From a virus: 64,000 nucleotides of DNA. Below, one piece after another: positions 52,244 to 59,431 of this stretch. The translations under genes and the position numbers were made by a program. Each line of letters opens with the position of its first letter. Within the stretch, counting starts at the first letter, position 1. The notes beneath the pieces are model-generated. The model was not told the origin of the DNA. It saw only the letters and a list, made by a program, of their open reading frames with translations, and ran no database searches. The stretch spans positions 1 to 64,000 of the IMG/VR virus record IMGVR_UViG_3300025459_000003, one strand, 5' to 3'.

Positions 52244-52407
52244 GCCCTCGTCCACCTTTCCGGTATCCTGTCCGGGGATTCCGGGGAGCCATCGGCCAGC
52301 CATCGCTTGGGGGCGACCCTCGTCCGGTTGCCGATGTTCGCCCTTATGTCGAACACGAGGTCATCGCGGCCCATGAACTGCGAATAGAAGCCCGCCATGG
52401 TTTCCAT
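52240..52407 (-). pseudogene. Chimeric remnant: methyltransferase N-terminus joined to glycosyltransferase C-terminus
   Basis: A short ORF starting METMAGFYSQFMGRDDLVFD reads like the start of an FkbM-type methyltransferase, with motif I altered (DIRANIG instead of DIGANxG). It then continues RVAPKRWLADGSPESPDRIPER, which parallels the C-terminus of the GT11-like gene just upstream (CIAPRRWLGPAAAFLDTKDIAPER). DNA similarity (CCATCGCTTGGGGGCGA and CCATCGCCTGGGGGCGA) supports descent from a second GT11 copy. An internal deletion probably fused two former neighbours. Confidence 0.6.
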
Positions 52408-52412
52408 CTTTC

Positions 52413-53240
52413 CTACCCTATCTTCATCCATCTTTCCGGAGCAATGTCCTTGGTATCAAGGAACGCCGCGGCCGGGCCTAACCATCGCCTGGGGGCGATG
52501 CACGTCCTTCCGGGCCTCGTGTCCCCCAACCACGCGCCCCACCACGAGAAGGAACTGTTGGCGATCACGCCATGGCTGCAGAGGCCCATCAGCCATATGT
52601 CCTCGTGCTCCTTGCCGGGCACGTCCGACCCGAACAGCCTTCCTCCCGGCTTGTTGTGGTCGACTACCCGGAGGCCGGGAAACGCCTCCTTGCACCATGC
52701 GGGGTCGTCCGAAAACACGAAGAACTCGGCGTTTCCCACCCTCTCCTTTATTATCGACATGGCGGCCGAGTAGTAGTCCATGCCCAGGTTGGTGTGGTAT
52801 TCTTCCTGGCCCACGTAGTCGGTCCTGCGGACGTGCAGGAAGGCGCTCCTTTCCTCGCAGCCGAGGATTTCCCTTGCCACGGCCTGGGATGCCCCGCTCA
52901 GTTGGTTTTCCGGGCTGCGGAGCGAGAATGCATCCCTCACCAGCGGCACGTCGAAGTACTTCTCGGTCTGCCACTGCCCGTCGAAGGATGCCCATTGCTT
53001 GTCGTAGACTCCCGGATCGAAGGCATATGTATGATTCCATTCGTAAAAAATGGGAGCGGGCATCTCGGAAACGAAGGTTATCGGGACGTCGAACACCCCG
53101 AGCGCATAGCATCTTTTCAGGTCGGAATCCGGGATGTCCCGGGTAAAGGAAAGCGCCTCGCCCCTGGCCTTGGACACCGATATTCCGAAAGCGTACTGGA
53201 ACATCTGGTTGCCCAGGCCGCCCTTGAGCAGGACTACCAT
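52413..53240 (-). CDS. GT11-type glycosyltransferase (alpha-1,2-fucosyltransferase-like)
   Basis: 275 residues from ATG 53240 (GGAGG upstream). The N-terminus VLLKGGLGNQMFQYAFGISV is the GT11 signature, HVRRTDYVG is motif I (HxRRxDY), and NAEFFVFSDDPAWCKEAF and GVIANSSFSWWGAWLG are the donor-binding motifs. GT11 enzymes transfer L-fucose from GDP-fucose. Because GDP-mannose 3,5-epimerase is encoded 647 bases away, GDP-L-galactose, a close analogue, may be used instead; that is inference. The gene shares a DNA-level 3' end with the neighbouring remnant. Confidence 0.8.
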   Translation of the reverse strand: MVVLLKGGLGNQMFQYAFGISVSKARGEALSFTRDIPDSDLKRCYALGVFDVPITFVSEMPAPIFYEWNHTYAFDPGVYDKQWASFDGQWQTEKYFDVPLVRDAFSLRSPENQLSGASQAVAREILGCEERSAFLHVRRTDYVGQEEYHTNLGMDYYSAAMSIIKERVGNAEFFVFSDDPAWCKEAFPGLRVVDHNKPGGRLFGSDVPGKEHEDIWLMGLCSHGVIANSSFSWWGAWLGDTRPGRTCIAPRRWLGPAAAFLDTKDIAPERWMKIG

Positions 53241-53884
53241 AGGGATTTTGCCTCCTTGTAGGCATCGAACATCTGTTCCGGAAGGTACGCCCTTTTCCAT
53301 CCACCCACCGATGAAAGATGGCAGGAGATGGTGTCCTTGGCGGGCACGGAGCCCGGGTAGAACTGGTACCTTGCGTCGTCGTGCGGGGATATCCCGTGCT
53401 TCGCCAGCGTGTCCGCCACGAAAACGTCCTCCGGCCCCCCTCCCGGCCACGGCTCGGCGGCCGCGACCAGCTCCATCGCCCTCCTGCTCAGGCAGTATCC
53501 CGATCCCCCGCTGGCGAAGATCACGGGGGGGCATTCCCGGTTCACGCCCCCGACGTAGTCGTGCTGCTCGAACCCGCTGCTGGCGAGGTTGGACGGGACG
53601 ACCAGGGTGTCGATGTCCGCCTTGTACACGTGGTCGAATCCCTGGCCCAGCGCCCACCCCACGATGCCCCTCGTCTTCAGGAGCAGGCCCATATAGTCGT
53701 CCGGGACGTCGAGGAAGACCTCGTCCACGCAGATGCGGTCCGGCGGGGGGTTCCCGAGGAAGAACCGGCAGTCCCATTCCGAGGAGGGGGGCACGTCTCG
53801 TATCCAGGTCTGCCTCTGGGCGTCCTGCCATCGCCTGTGCCTGTGGCAGCTCAGGATTGCTATGAGGGTGCGTCCCGGGCCCAT
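53234..53884 (-). CDS. GT31-like glycosyltransferase, 216 aa
   Basis: It starts two bases after the upstream TAG (TAGGCATG). The layout matches small GT31-type (galactosyl/fringe-like) enzymes: LIAILSCHRHRRWQDAQRQTW, WDCRFFLG, then the DXD strand DHVYKADIDTLVV, HDYVGGVNRE, SGGSGYCLSRRAMELV and PEDVFVADTLAKHG. The protein lacks a signal peptide, so it acts in the cytoplasm on the same glycan. Some lineages of large phages have such enzymes for virion or DNA glycosylation. Confidence 0.65.
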   Translation of the reverse strand: MGPGRTLIAILSCHRHRRWQDAQRQTWIRDVPPSSEWDCRFFLGNPPPDRICVDEVFLDVPDDYMGLLLKTRGIVGWALGQGFDHVYKADIDTLVVPSNLASSGFEQHDYVGGVNRECPPVIFASGGSGYCLSRRAMELVAAAEPWPGGGPEDVFVADTLAKHGISPHDDARYQFYPGSVPAKDTISCHLSSVGGWKRAYLPEQMFDAYKEAKSLW

Positions 53885-53886
53885 GC

Positions 53887-54852
53887 CTATCCTTTCGCCC
53901 TGGCCATCGCCGTCACCCATGCGTAGGTCTTCCCGAGGCCGTCGATCAGGGGGGCCGAGGGGGCCCACCCCAGCTTCTGGTGGATCAGGCGGTTGTCGGA
54001 GTTGCGTCCCCTGACCCCGAGCGGGCCGGGGACGTGGCGGATGCCCAGGTCCTTGCCAGCGACCTTCATGACCATGCGGGCGAGCTCGTCTATCGTGACC
54101 ATCTCGTCCGAGCCGATGTTCAGGGGCCCCGGAAGGCCCGACCGCACCAGCCGCCTGATGCCCTCCACGCACTCGTCGATGTAGAGGAAGGACCGGGTCT
54201 GCCTCCCGTCGCCGAAGATTTCTATCTCGCCCCCCTCGGGGGCCTGCGCCACCTTGCGGCACAGGGCGGCCGGCGCTTTCTCCCTTCCCCCCTCCCACGT
54301 GCCCTCCGGGCCGAAGATGTTGTGGAACCTGGCCACGTGGATGGGGACGTAGTAGTTCCTGTGGTAGGCCGCATAGAGCCTCTCGCTGAACAGCTTCTCC
54401 CACCCGTACTCGCTGTCCGGCGCTGCCGGGTAGGCGGAGTCCTCGGCGCAGTTGGGGTTGTCCGGGTCGACCTGGTTGTGGGCCGGGTAGATGCAGGCCG
54501 AGCTGGAGTAGAAGTACCTCCCGACGCAGTGCTTCTGGCCGACCTCCAGCATGTTCAGGTTGATGGTCGCGGAGTTGTGCATGATGGCGGCGTCGTTGTC
54601 CCCGCTGAACACGTACTGCGCCCCTCCCATGTCGGCGGCAAGCTGGTAAACCTCGTCGAACCCGCCGTTGAGCGCCGCCCAGCAGGACGACGTGTCCCTG
54701 AGGTCCCGCAGCAGGAACTCGTCCGCCGCCGACGGGCAAAACTCGTGCTCCTTGATGTCCACCCCGCGGACCCAGTACCCCTCCAGCTTGAGCCTCTTCA
54801 CCAGGTGGCCCCCGATGAAGCCCCCTGCCCCGCATACCAGCGCTTTCTTCAT
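53887..54852 (-). CDS. GDP-mannose 3,5-epimerase-like enzyme
   Basis: 321 residues from ATG 54852 (GGAGGGACGAC upstream). An extended SDR: NAD-binding ALVCGAGGFIGGHLVKRL, YQLAADMGGAQYVFSG, YSSSACIYPAHNQ, catalytic YGWEKL (Y-x-x-x-K) and IHVARFHNIFGPEGTW. The SSACIYP and YGWEKL arrangement is typical of GDP-mannose 3,5-epimerases, which make GDP-L-galactose or GDP-L-gulose. Length agrees with the family. It sits next to GT11-like and GT31-like transferases that could use the product. Confidence 0.75.
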   Translation of the reverse strand: MKKALVCGAGGFIGGHLVKRLKLEGYWVRGVDIKEHEFCPSAADEFLLRDLRDTSSCWAALNGGFDEVYQLAADMGGAQYVFSGDNDAAIMHNSATINLNMLEVGQKHCVGRYFYSSSACIYPAHNQVDPDNPNCAEDSAYPAAPDSEYGWEKLFSERLYAAYHRNYYVPIHVARFHNIFGPEGTWEGGREKAPAALCRKVAQAPEGGEIEIFGDGRQTRSFLYIDECVEGIRRLVRSGLPGPLNIGSDEMVTIDELARMVMKVAGKDLGIRHVPGPLGVRGRNSDNRLIHQKLGWAPSAPLIDGLGKTYAWVTAMARAKG

Positions 54853-54871
54853 GTCGTCCCTCCATGCCAAA

Positions 54872-55522
54872 TCATAGCGTCCCCTTCGTGATCCCCTCTA
54901 TCGTCTCCCACGGCACCTCGGCGAACGATGCGTTGGGCACCCTCTTCGGGGCGGCGTTCCCGGGATGGATGGCCGAGACGAGCAGCCCGAGGTCGTGCAT
55001 GTCCAGGCACCGGTGCTCCGGCACCTTGGATAGGAATACCGCATCGGCCCCCTGCCGCATCTCCTCGAACTTGTTGGCCTCCCATAGGGAGCGCCGGAAG
55101 GCGGGGGCCGCCACCCACCTCCTCGGGGTCAGGTTCCTGTAGAGGAACGCCCTCCGCGTCCCGTGGAGGTAGTAGTACAGGCTCCCCGTGCCCGCCAGGT
55201 CCAGGGCTGGATTCTCAAGGACGGAGGCCTGCTTCCCCACCCTGTCGGGGGCGTACCAGTCGTCGTCGTCCCATACTATGGCCGCGTCCCCCGCGGCGTG
55301 CCCCATGGCCAGGTTCATCAGCCTTCCGTGGAGCAGCCGGGGGCCCGGCACCCTCACGTACTTTATCCTCGGGTCCTCGGGGAGCATGTCCTTTATGGGG
55401 TCGGCCCCGTTGTCCACCACTATCCATTCCATGCGGGGCCAGCCCTGGGACTGGAAGCACCGGATGCACCGGGGCCAGAACTCCCTCCGGTCGGCGGTCG
55501 GCGTCAGGCAGGAGACAAGCAT
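54872..55522 (-). CDS. GT2-family glycosyltransferase, 216 aa
   Basis: Start MLVSCLTPTADRREFW with RCFQSQGWPRMEWIVVDNGAD, the GT2 (GT-A fold) N-terminus. The metal-binding motif is AAIVWDDDDWYAPDRV, and LLHGRLMNLAMGHAAGD precedes it. No C-terminal membrane helix is seen. The ribosome-binding site (AGGAGGTCTTGC) lies inside the 3' end of the nuclease gene, with an 18-base overlap. It is the first glycosylation gene downstream of the leftward start. Confidence 0.75.
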   Translation of the reverse strand: MLVSCLTPTADRREFWPRCIRCFQSQGWPRMEWIVVDNGADPIKDMLPEDPRIKYVRVPGPRLLHGRLMNLAMGHAAGDAAIVWDDDDWYAPDRVGKQASVLENPALDLAGTGSLYYYLHGTRRAFLYRNLTPRRWVAAPAFRRSLWEANKFEEMRQGADAVFLSKVPEHRCLDMHDLGLLVSAIHPGNAAPKRVPNASFAEVPWETIEGITKGTL

Positions 55523-56277
55523 GCAAGACCTCCTTCTTTTTGTCGTCGCTCGCGACGTTCTATCTCAAAGTTCCTTAGATAGTTGATGGCCTGAAGTATG
55601 AGCACCTGGTTGTCCCGGAAGTTTATGAGCCCCCATTTGCACTTTGGACAAAGCAAGCCCCTAATTCCCCTCGTCACCCGATCACGGTCAATATGACGAC
55701 CTTGGTCACTCTCGGATGAGAGGGTATCGCGACAGATGGCACAGCAACCTCCTTGCTTTTGCTCAAGGGCCAGGAGTCCCGCATCGTCGATTCCCCTTTG
55801 GTACCGACGCATGTACCGACGCATATGTGGGGCGTTTTGCTCTTTTAGACACTTATGGCATCTGCCTCTTTTGCCGCTTAGGGTGTACTTGCATTTTCCA
55901 AAATCATCAAGGGGAAGCCACTTTTCGCATGCCGGGCAATATTTTTGACCGTCTTTAATGAGCTGTCGCCCTGTCCCGTTCATTCCGCTTGCATTTATAT
56001 ATTCAAACCCGCCCTTTCCACCTTCGTGGATGTTGTAGCAATGTGGGTCCTGACGTGCTTCTTTGAGGAGGTCTATCTCCTTTGCGTAGGCATCTGTCGA
56101 GGCTGAAAACTGAAAGAGGACCCTCTTAACAAACGCTGCCTTTCCGTACTTTTTGATGGCAGCGTTTATAATCTTTCCGGAGCCTAGATAGCTGTCTTCG
56201 GGGTCGCTTGTTTTATGTACCCCTATGTAATAATGGGAGTTGACGAGGTTGGTCGTTCTGTAGACCGTGAAGGTCAT
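55504..56277 (-). CDS. GIY-YIG / endonuclease VII-type mobile nuclease, 257 aa
   Basis: Residues 1-90 look like a GIY-YIG catalytic domain (FTVYRTTNLVNSHYYIG then SYLGSGKIINAAIKKYG). A middle zinc ribbon has CPACEKWLPLDDF and RCHKC. The C-terminal part is endonuclease VII/HNH-like: GGCCAICRDTL, RHIDRDRVTRG and RGLLCPKCKWGL. Two nuclease modules in one chain suit a free-standing homing endonuclease. The gene is AT-richer than neighbours and lies between the glycosylation island and a structural gene, typical of recent invasion. The start at ATG 56277 is chosen over a longer frame. Confidence 0.7.
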   Translation of the reverse strand: MTFTVYRTTNLVNSHYYIGVHKTSDPEDSYLGSGKIINAAIKKYGKAAFVKRVLFQFSASTDAYAKEIDLLKEARQDPHCYNIHEGGKGGFEYINASGMNGTGRQLIKDGQKYCPACEKWLPLDDFGKCKYTLSGKRGRCHKCLKEQNAPHMRRYMRRYQRGIDDAGLLALEQKQGGCCAICRDTLSSESDQGRHIDRDRVTRGIRGLLCPKCKWGLINFRDNQVLILQAINYLRNFEIERRERRQKEGGLACLSPA

Positions 56278-56387
56278 GATGGGTTTCCAAAAACTGCTGC
56301 CTATACTAAAGAAGCAAAAGACAGGATTTCTTGACTTCCTAGTCCTTATTACAGAGACCGCCCAACAGGGGTACAGGAGAGGACGAC

Positions 56388-57155
56388 ATGGCACTATCGA
56401 TCAGGCAAAAAGCCAAGAACTACACGATCTACCCGGAAATCCCGCTGAACGTGATCCTGCCGAACGCGGTGGCGGCGAACAGCTTTCTCGCCGTCCTGGT
56501 GTTCGCCCACAGGACCCCGGATTCGTTCAACGTGCTCTACCTCGACGCAGAAACCATAGCCCCGAACGTTTTCGACGACAAGACCGATACGTTCACCCTC
56601 CAGGACAAGGTCGTCAACCTTTCCCAGGAATCGGGCACCTTCAGTCCCCCACTTAGCCCGCCTATCGTCTCTCCTGACGTCTCGGGATACTTTCCCAGCG
56701 TCTACGTCTTCACCGCCCCCGCCACCGTGGGAGCGCAGAAGGTCACCATCGTGGACCCCGGAAACAGCAACGCCGGGTCCCCGCCCTTCGCGCCCCCGAT
56801 AGAGTACGGGAGGCCGGTGTTCGATGGCGGAATCGAGGCGGTGGTGTACGAGATCGCCAAGCCGACCTCGATATCCGTGGACAAGCATGCCCATGGCACC
56901 TCCAACGAGACCCCCCTGGTGGCGGCCCTCACCCCGACCGGGATCAACGAGTTCCTGCTGGAGGCGGCGATCCTAATGGACAGCACGGCCCTGGTCCCGG
57001 CCTCCACGGCGACCCTGCTCGACTCCGGGTCCTTCCCCGCCGGAAGCTCGTCCTGGGTCGTGCAGGGGACCGTACAGACCGCCGCCGTGGCGGCCTCGGG
57101 ATTCGGGAACCCCGTCAAGTACGTCGGGGGCATCGTGGCGGTGGCTTTGGCGTAG
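56388..57155 (+). CDS. Hypothetical virion-type protein, 255 aa
   Basis: ATG with AGGAGAGGACGAC upstream. Beta-rich protein (NSFLAVLVFAHRTP, YGRPVFDGGIEAVVYEIAK, EFLLEAAILMDSTALVP) resembling small fibre or baseplate-associated proteins. Single gene between the mobile nuclease and a strong terminator, hence separately transcribed. No family recognised. Confidence 0.6.
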   Translation: MALSIRQKAKNYTIYPEIPLNVILPNAVAANSFLAVLVFAHRTPDSFNVLYLDAETIAPNVFDDKTDTFTLQDKVVNLSQESGTFSPPLSPPIVSPDVSGYFPSVYVFTAPATVGAQKVTIVDPGNSNAGSPPFAPPIEYGRPVFDGGIEAVVYEIAKPTSISVDKHAHGTSNETPLVAALTPTGINEFLLEAAILMDSTALVPASTATLLDSGSFPAGSSSWVVQGTVQTAAVAASGFGNPVKYVGGIVAVALA

Positions 57156-57179
57156 GGCCAAGCATTGCGCGAACGTGGG

Positions 57180-57212
57180 AGGGCGGGGCACATGCCCCGC
57201 CCTTTCGTTTTT
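57180..57212 (+). terminator. Rho-independent terminator
   Basis: An 11-bp inverted repeat AGGGCGGGGCA / TGCCCCGCCCT (57180-57190 and 57193-57203) followed by TTCGTTTTT. Ends the single-gene unit at 56388. Confidence 0.85.
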
Positions 57213-57462
57213 CCGTGGCCGCAGTATTGGACACCATGAGATTTTTGGACACACTCCCCCTTAATACCTCAATACCAAGGCATCGAAATTTCTCGATAAA
57301 CATGGAAAATTCCCTCTTGAATCCTTAGGTTCCGGCACTGCGGCAGGCATTATGGCCAGGATTTTTATGGCCAGAGATTCATAAATTGGGCGACCAGATA
57401 GGTCGTCAAGTCGGGTAATTTCCTTGGGATTGGGGGTAAATGCTTTGGAATCAACACCTTAT
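57213..57462 (+). promoter_or_regulatory. AT-rich non-coding leader with short repeats
   Basis: About 250 bases without a gene before the helix-turn-helix gene. It is clearly more AT-rich than its surroundings and holds two copies of TTGGACAC, an AATACC pair and two TATGGCCAG copies. This looks like a regulatory leader for the following operon. I cannot place a confident promoter. Confidence 0.4.
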
Positions 57463-58176
57463 ATGGATTCGGTCACCTCGGCCAGAGCCATGCTCCTCAA
57501 CGAGGAGGACGCCCTGGAGGGGGCCACGACCATCAGCCTGGAGACGCAGCAGGACCTCCAGGAGGACGACGTATTCACCTACATCCAGGAGAACTTCCCC
57601 AGCTTCCTGAGGATGCTCCGCTACCTGAGCCGGGAGGACGGGGACATGCTCCTGAGCTACTACATCCTGGGGAAGACCCAGACCACGCTCGCCAGCATAT
57701 TCAAGTCCACGCAGACGGTGTGCAGCTTCCGCATACGCATGGCCGTCAGGGTCATCGGGGCCTTCCTGATCTTCGGGGAGCCCACGGAGGCGGCGCTCGC
57801 CGAGGTCCTGGCGAAGGCGAGCCTGGAGGGCTCGCTCAAGGGGGGGCTGTCGAGGGCGGTCGCCGAGTACGCCAGGTGCCGGTCGTTCCAGCAGGTCTCG
57901 GAGACGCTGGGCCTCCACAGGCCGGACGTGCGCCGGGCGATGAGCCGGGCGGCCCGGACGCTCATGGAGTCGAGGGAGAACAAGAAGGCGGCGATAGGGG
58001 CGTGGGTCCATTCGCTGATCGACAAGAGCAATCCCGTGGGGTCCGGGTACAGCAAGCGCAAGCTGATGAAGGAAGGCCACATATTCAGGCAGGATTCCGA
58101 CATCCTGGGGCAGTTCGTCGTCCCGATAGAGAACCCGGACTTCGACCAGGTGTTCGTGAGCAGGGCCAACAGATGA
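57463..58176 (+). CDS. Putative transcription factor with two helix-turn-helix regions, 237 aa
   Basis: The start is uncertain: ATG 57463 is used, TTG codons at 57424 and 57445 are possible. Residues about 30-90 (FLRMLRYLSREDGDMLLSYY then GKTQTTLASIFKSTQTVCSF) resemble a sigma region 4-type helix-turn-helix. A second HTH-like stretch follows near 150 (SFQQVSETLGLHRPDVRRAM). No other domains are seen. Its position at the head of a rightward operon, after a long leader, suits a phage regulator, for example of late genes, but the target is unknown. Confidence 0.5.
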   Translation: MDSVTSARAMLLNEEDALEGATTISLETQQDLQEDDVFTYIQENFPSFLRMLRYLSREDGDMLLSYYILGKTQTTLASIFKSTQTVCSFRIRMAVRVIGAFLIFGEPTEAALAEVLAKASLEGSLKGGLSRAVAEYARCRSFQQVSETLGLHRPDVRRAMSRAARTLMESRENKKAAIGAWVHSLIDKSNPVGSGYSKRKLMKEGHIFRQDSDILGQFVVPIENPDFDQVFVSRANR

Positions 58177-58634
58177 CGACTCGAAGGCTCGACTTCCTAT
58201 GGAGGGCCGTCAGGGACGGCATCGGCGGGCCCTTCCGGGCGCTGTGGCTGGCGTGCATCGCCGTCGTGGCGGCCGACTTCCTGGACCTGGCGTCGTCCTA
58301 TGCCGCCAGCGCCCTGGTCCCCGTCTGGCGGGAGGGCAACCCGCTCGCGAGCCTCCCCCTGACCCACAAGTTCGTCCTGGGGGCGGGGGTGGCCATGAAG
58401 CTGGAGGGGTACCTGTTCTACGCCCCGTTCATCTGGCTCCTGTACGAGGCGCTGAGGGCCCGGGCGGACCGGCCCCTCGCCGCCCTGCTCGCCTCCCTGC
58501 CACTGTGGTTCGACGCCTGGCGAATCCTCGCCGCCGCCCTGGAGAACGCGGCCTTCATCGTATGGTGGTACGGGTGGCTCAGGCATCGCACCCTCGACCT
58601 GATCATGGAGCTCATGCACCAGCAAGGGTATTAG
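58173..58634 (+). CDS. Integral membrane protein, 153 aa
   Basis: Its ATG overlaps the previous stop (ATGA). Three or four hydrophobic segments (LWLACIAVVAADFLDLASSY, FVLGAGVAMKLEGYLFYAPF, LAALLASLPLWFDAWRILAA) with positively charged loops suggest a multi-span inner-membrane protein. No named family recognised. Translational coupling with the HTH gene suggests linked expression; a holin role is possible but unproven. Confidence 0.5.
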   Translation: MTTRRLDFLWRAVRDGIGGPFRALWLACIAVVAADFLDLASSYAASALVPVWREGNPLASLPLTHKFVLGAGVAMKLEGYLFYAPFIWLLYEALRARADRPLAALLASLPLWFDAWRILAAALENAAFIVWWYGWLRHRTLDLIMELMHQQGY

Positions 58635-58639
58635 CCATT

Positions 58640-58942
58640 ATGGTCGCGAAGGCGAAAAGCCGCAAGTGGTGGGACGCCGTACCCGGAACCGGACGGTGGA
58701 GGAGGCTGTCCCCCGGAAGGCGGGCGCGAATCCTCCGCTGCGAAAAGGCCATGAAAAGGCGCTGGGCGAAGGAGGGCCTGCCCCTCCTGAGGAAGCTCGT
58801 CCTCGGATGCCTGGGCTCCTGGCCGATGGACGGCCCCGATGCCGACGAGGCCAGGCGGGAGTACTGGGCCAAGGCGGAGCAGATTTGCCGGGAGGAGACG
58901 TACAGGGAGTTCCCGGAGGCGAGGGCCGCCGACCGGGCGTAG
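58640..58942 (+). CDS. Hypothetical basic protein, 100 aa
   Basis: Arg/Trp-rich N-terminus (RKWWDAVPGTGRWRRLSPGRR) and a helical C-terminus (DEARREYWAKAEQICREE). Could bind nucleic acid. Five bases after the previous stop in the same operon. No family recognised. Confidence 0.5.
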   Translation: MVAKAKSRKWWDAVPGTGRWRRLSPGRRARILRCEKAMKRRWAKEGLPLLRKLVLGCLGSWPMDGPDADEARREYWAKAEQICREETYREFPEARAADRA

Positions 58943-58987
58943 CAGCACGCAGACCACCGGGAGAGTCCGGATGAACGGAGGATGAAA

Positions 58988-59254
58988 ATGAGCGGAAGCC
59001 TGTTCGACTACCTGCAAGAGCACGGGAACGACCTCAGCGACCACGACCTCGCCGTCCTGGCCGACTGGGCCAACGAGAAGAAGAACGGCGTGGACAACCA
59101 CGACTGGAAGAAGCCGTACGCGCTGATCCGGGAGGGGGCGGACCTCCTGCTCCGGCGCAGGGCGAGGAGCGAGGTCAGGCCAATAACGGCCCGGCTTGGT
59201 TTCCAGACAAAGCGACCGGCCCCCGAGGAAAAACGGTCGGCAAGTAAGTATTGA
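58988..59254 (+). CDS. Hypothetical protein, 88 aa
   Basis: The ATG at 58988 is chosen because GGAGG lies 6 bases upstream. A helical protein with LSDHDLAVLADWANEKKNG and a basic C-terminal tail. No family recognised. The next 177 bases (59255-59431) before the methyltransferase hold no recognisable gene or tRNA. Confidence 0.5.
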   Translation: MSGSLFDYLQEHGNDLSDHDLAVLADWANEKKNGVDNHDWKKPYALIREGADLLLRRRARSEVRPITARLGFQTKRPAPEEKRSASKY

Positions 59255-59431
59255 AGGACTGGCGGGCGTGCGGCGCGATGCGGCGAGCACGAAGAACGCG
59301 ATGGCCGTCGAGACAGAAAACGGGGCACCGTGCCTGTCCTAGCGGCTTCCGGGCGACGAGCGGGGCATGCCAGCAACCGCGTAGAGAGCGAAGCCACGCC
59401 ACCGGGATTCCGGCCACGCCCGTCCTTTCAC

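Noticed and set aside
59255-59431. Possible tRNA or other structured RNA between genes
   Set aside because: I could not form a cloverleaf with a T-loop-like sequence, and no other known RNA motif was recognisable.
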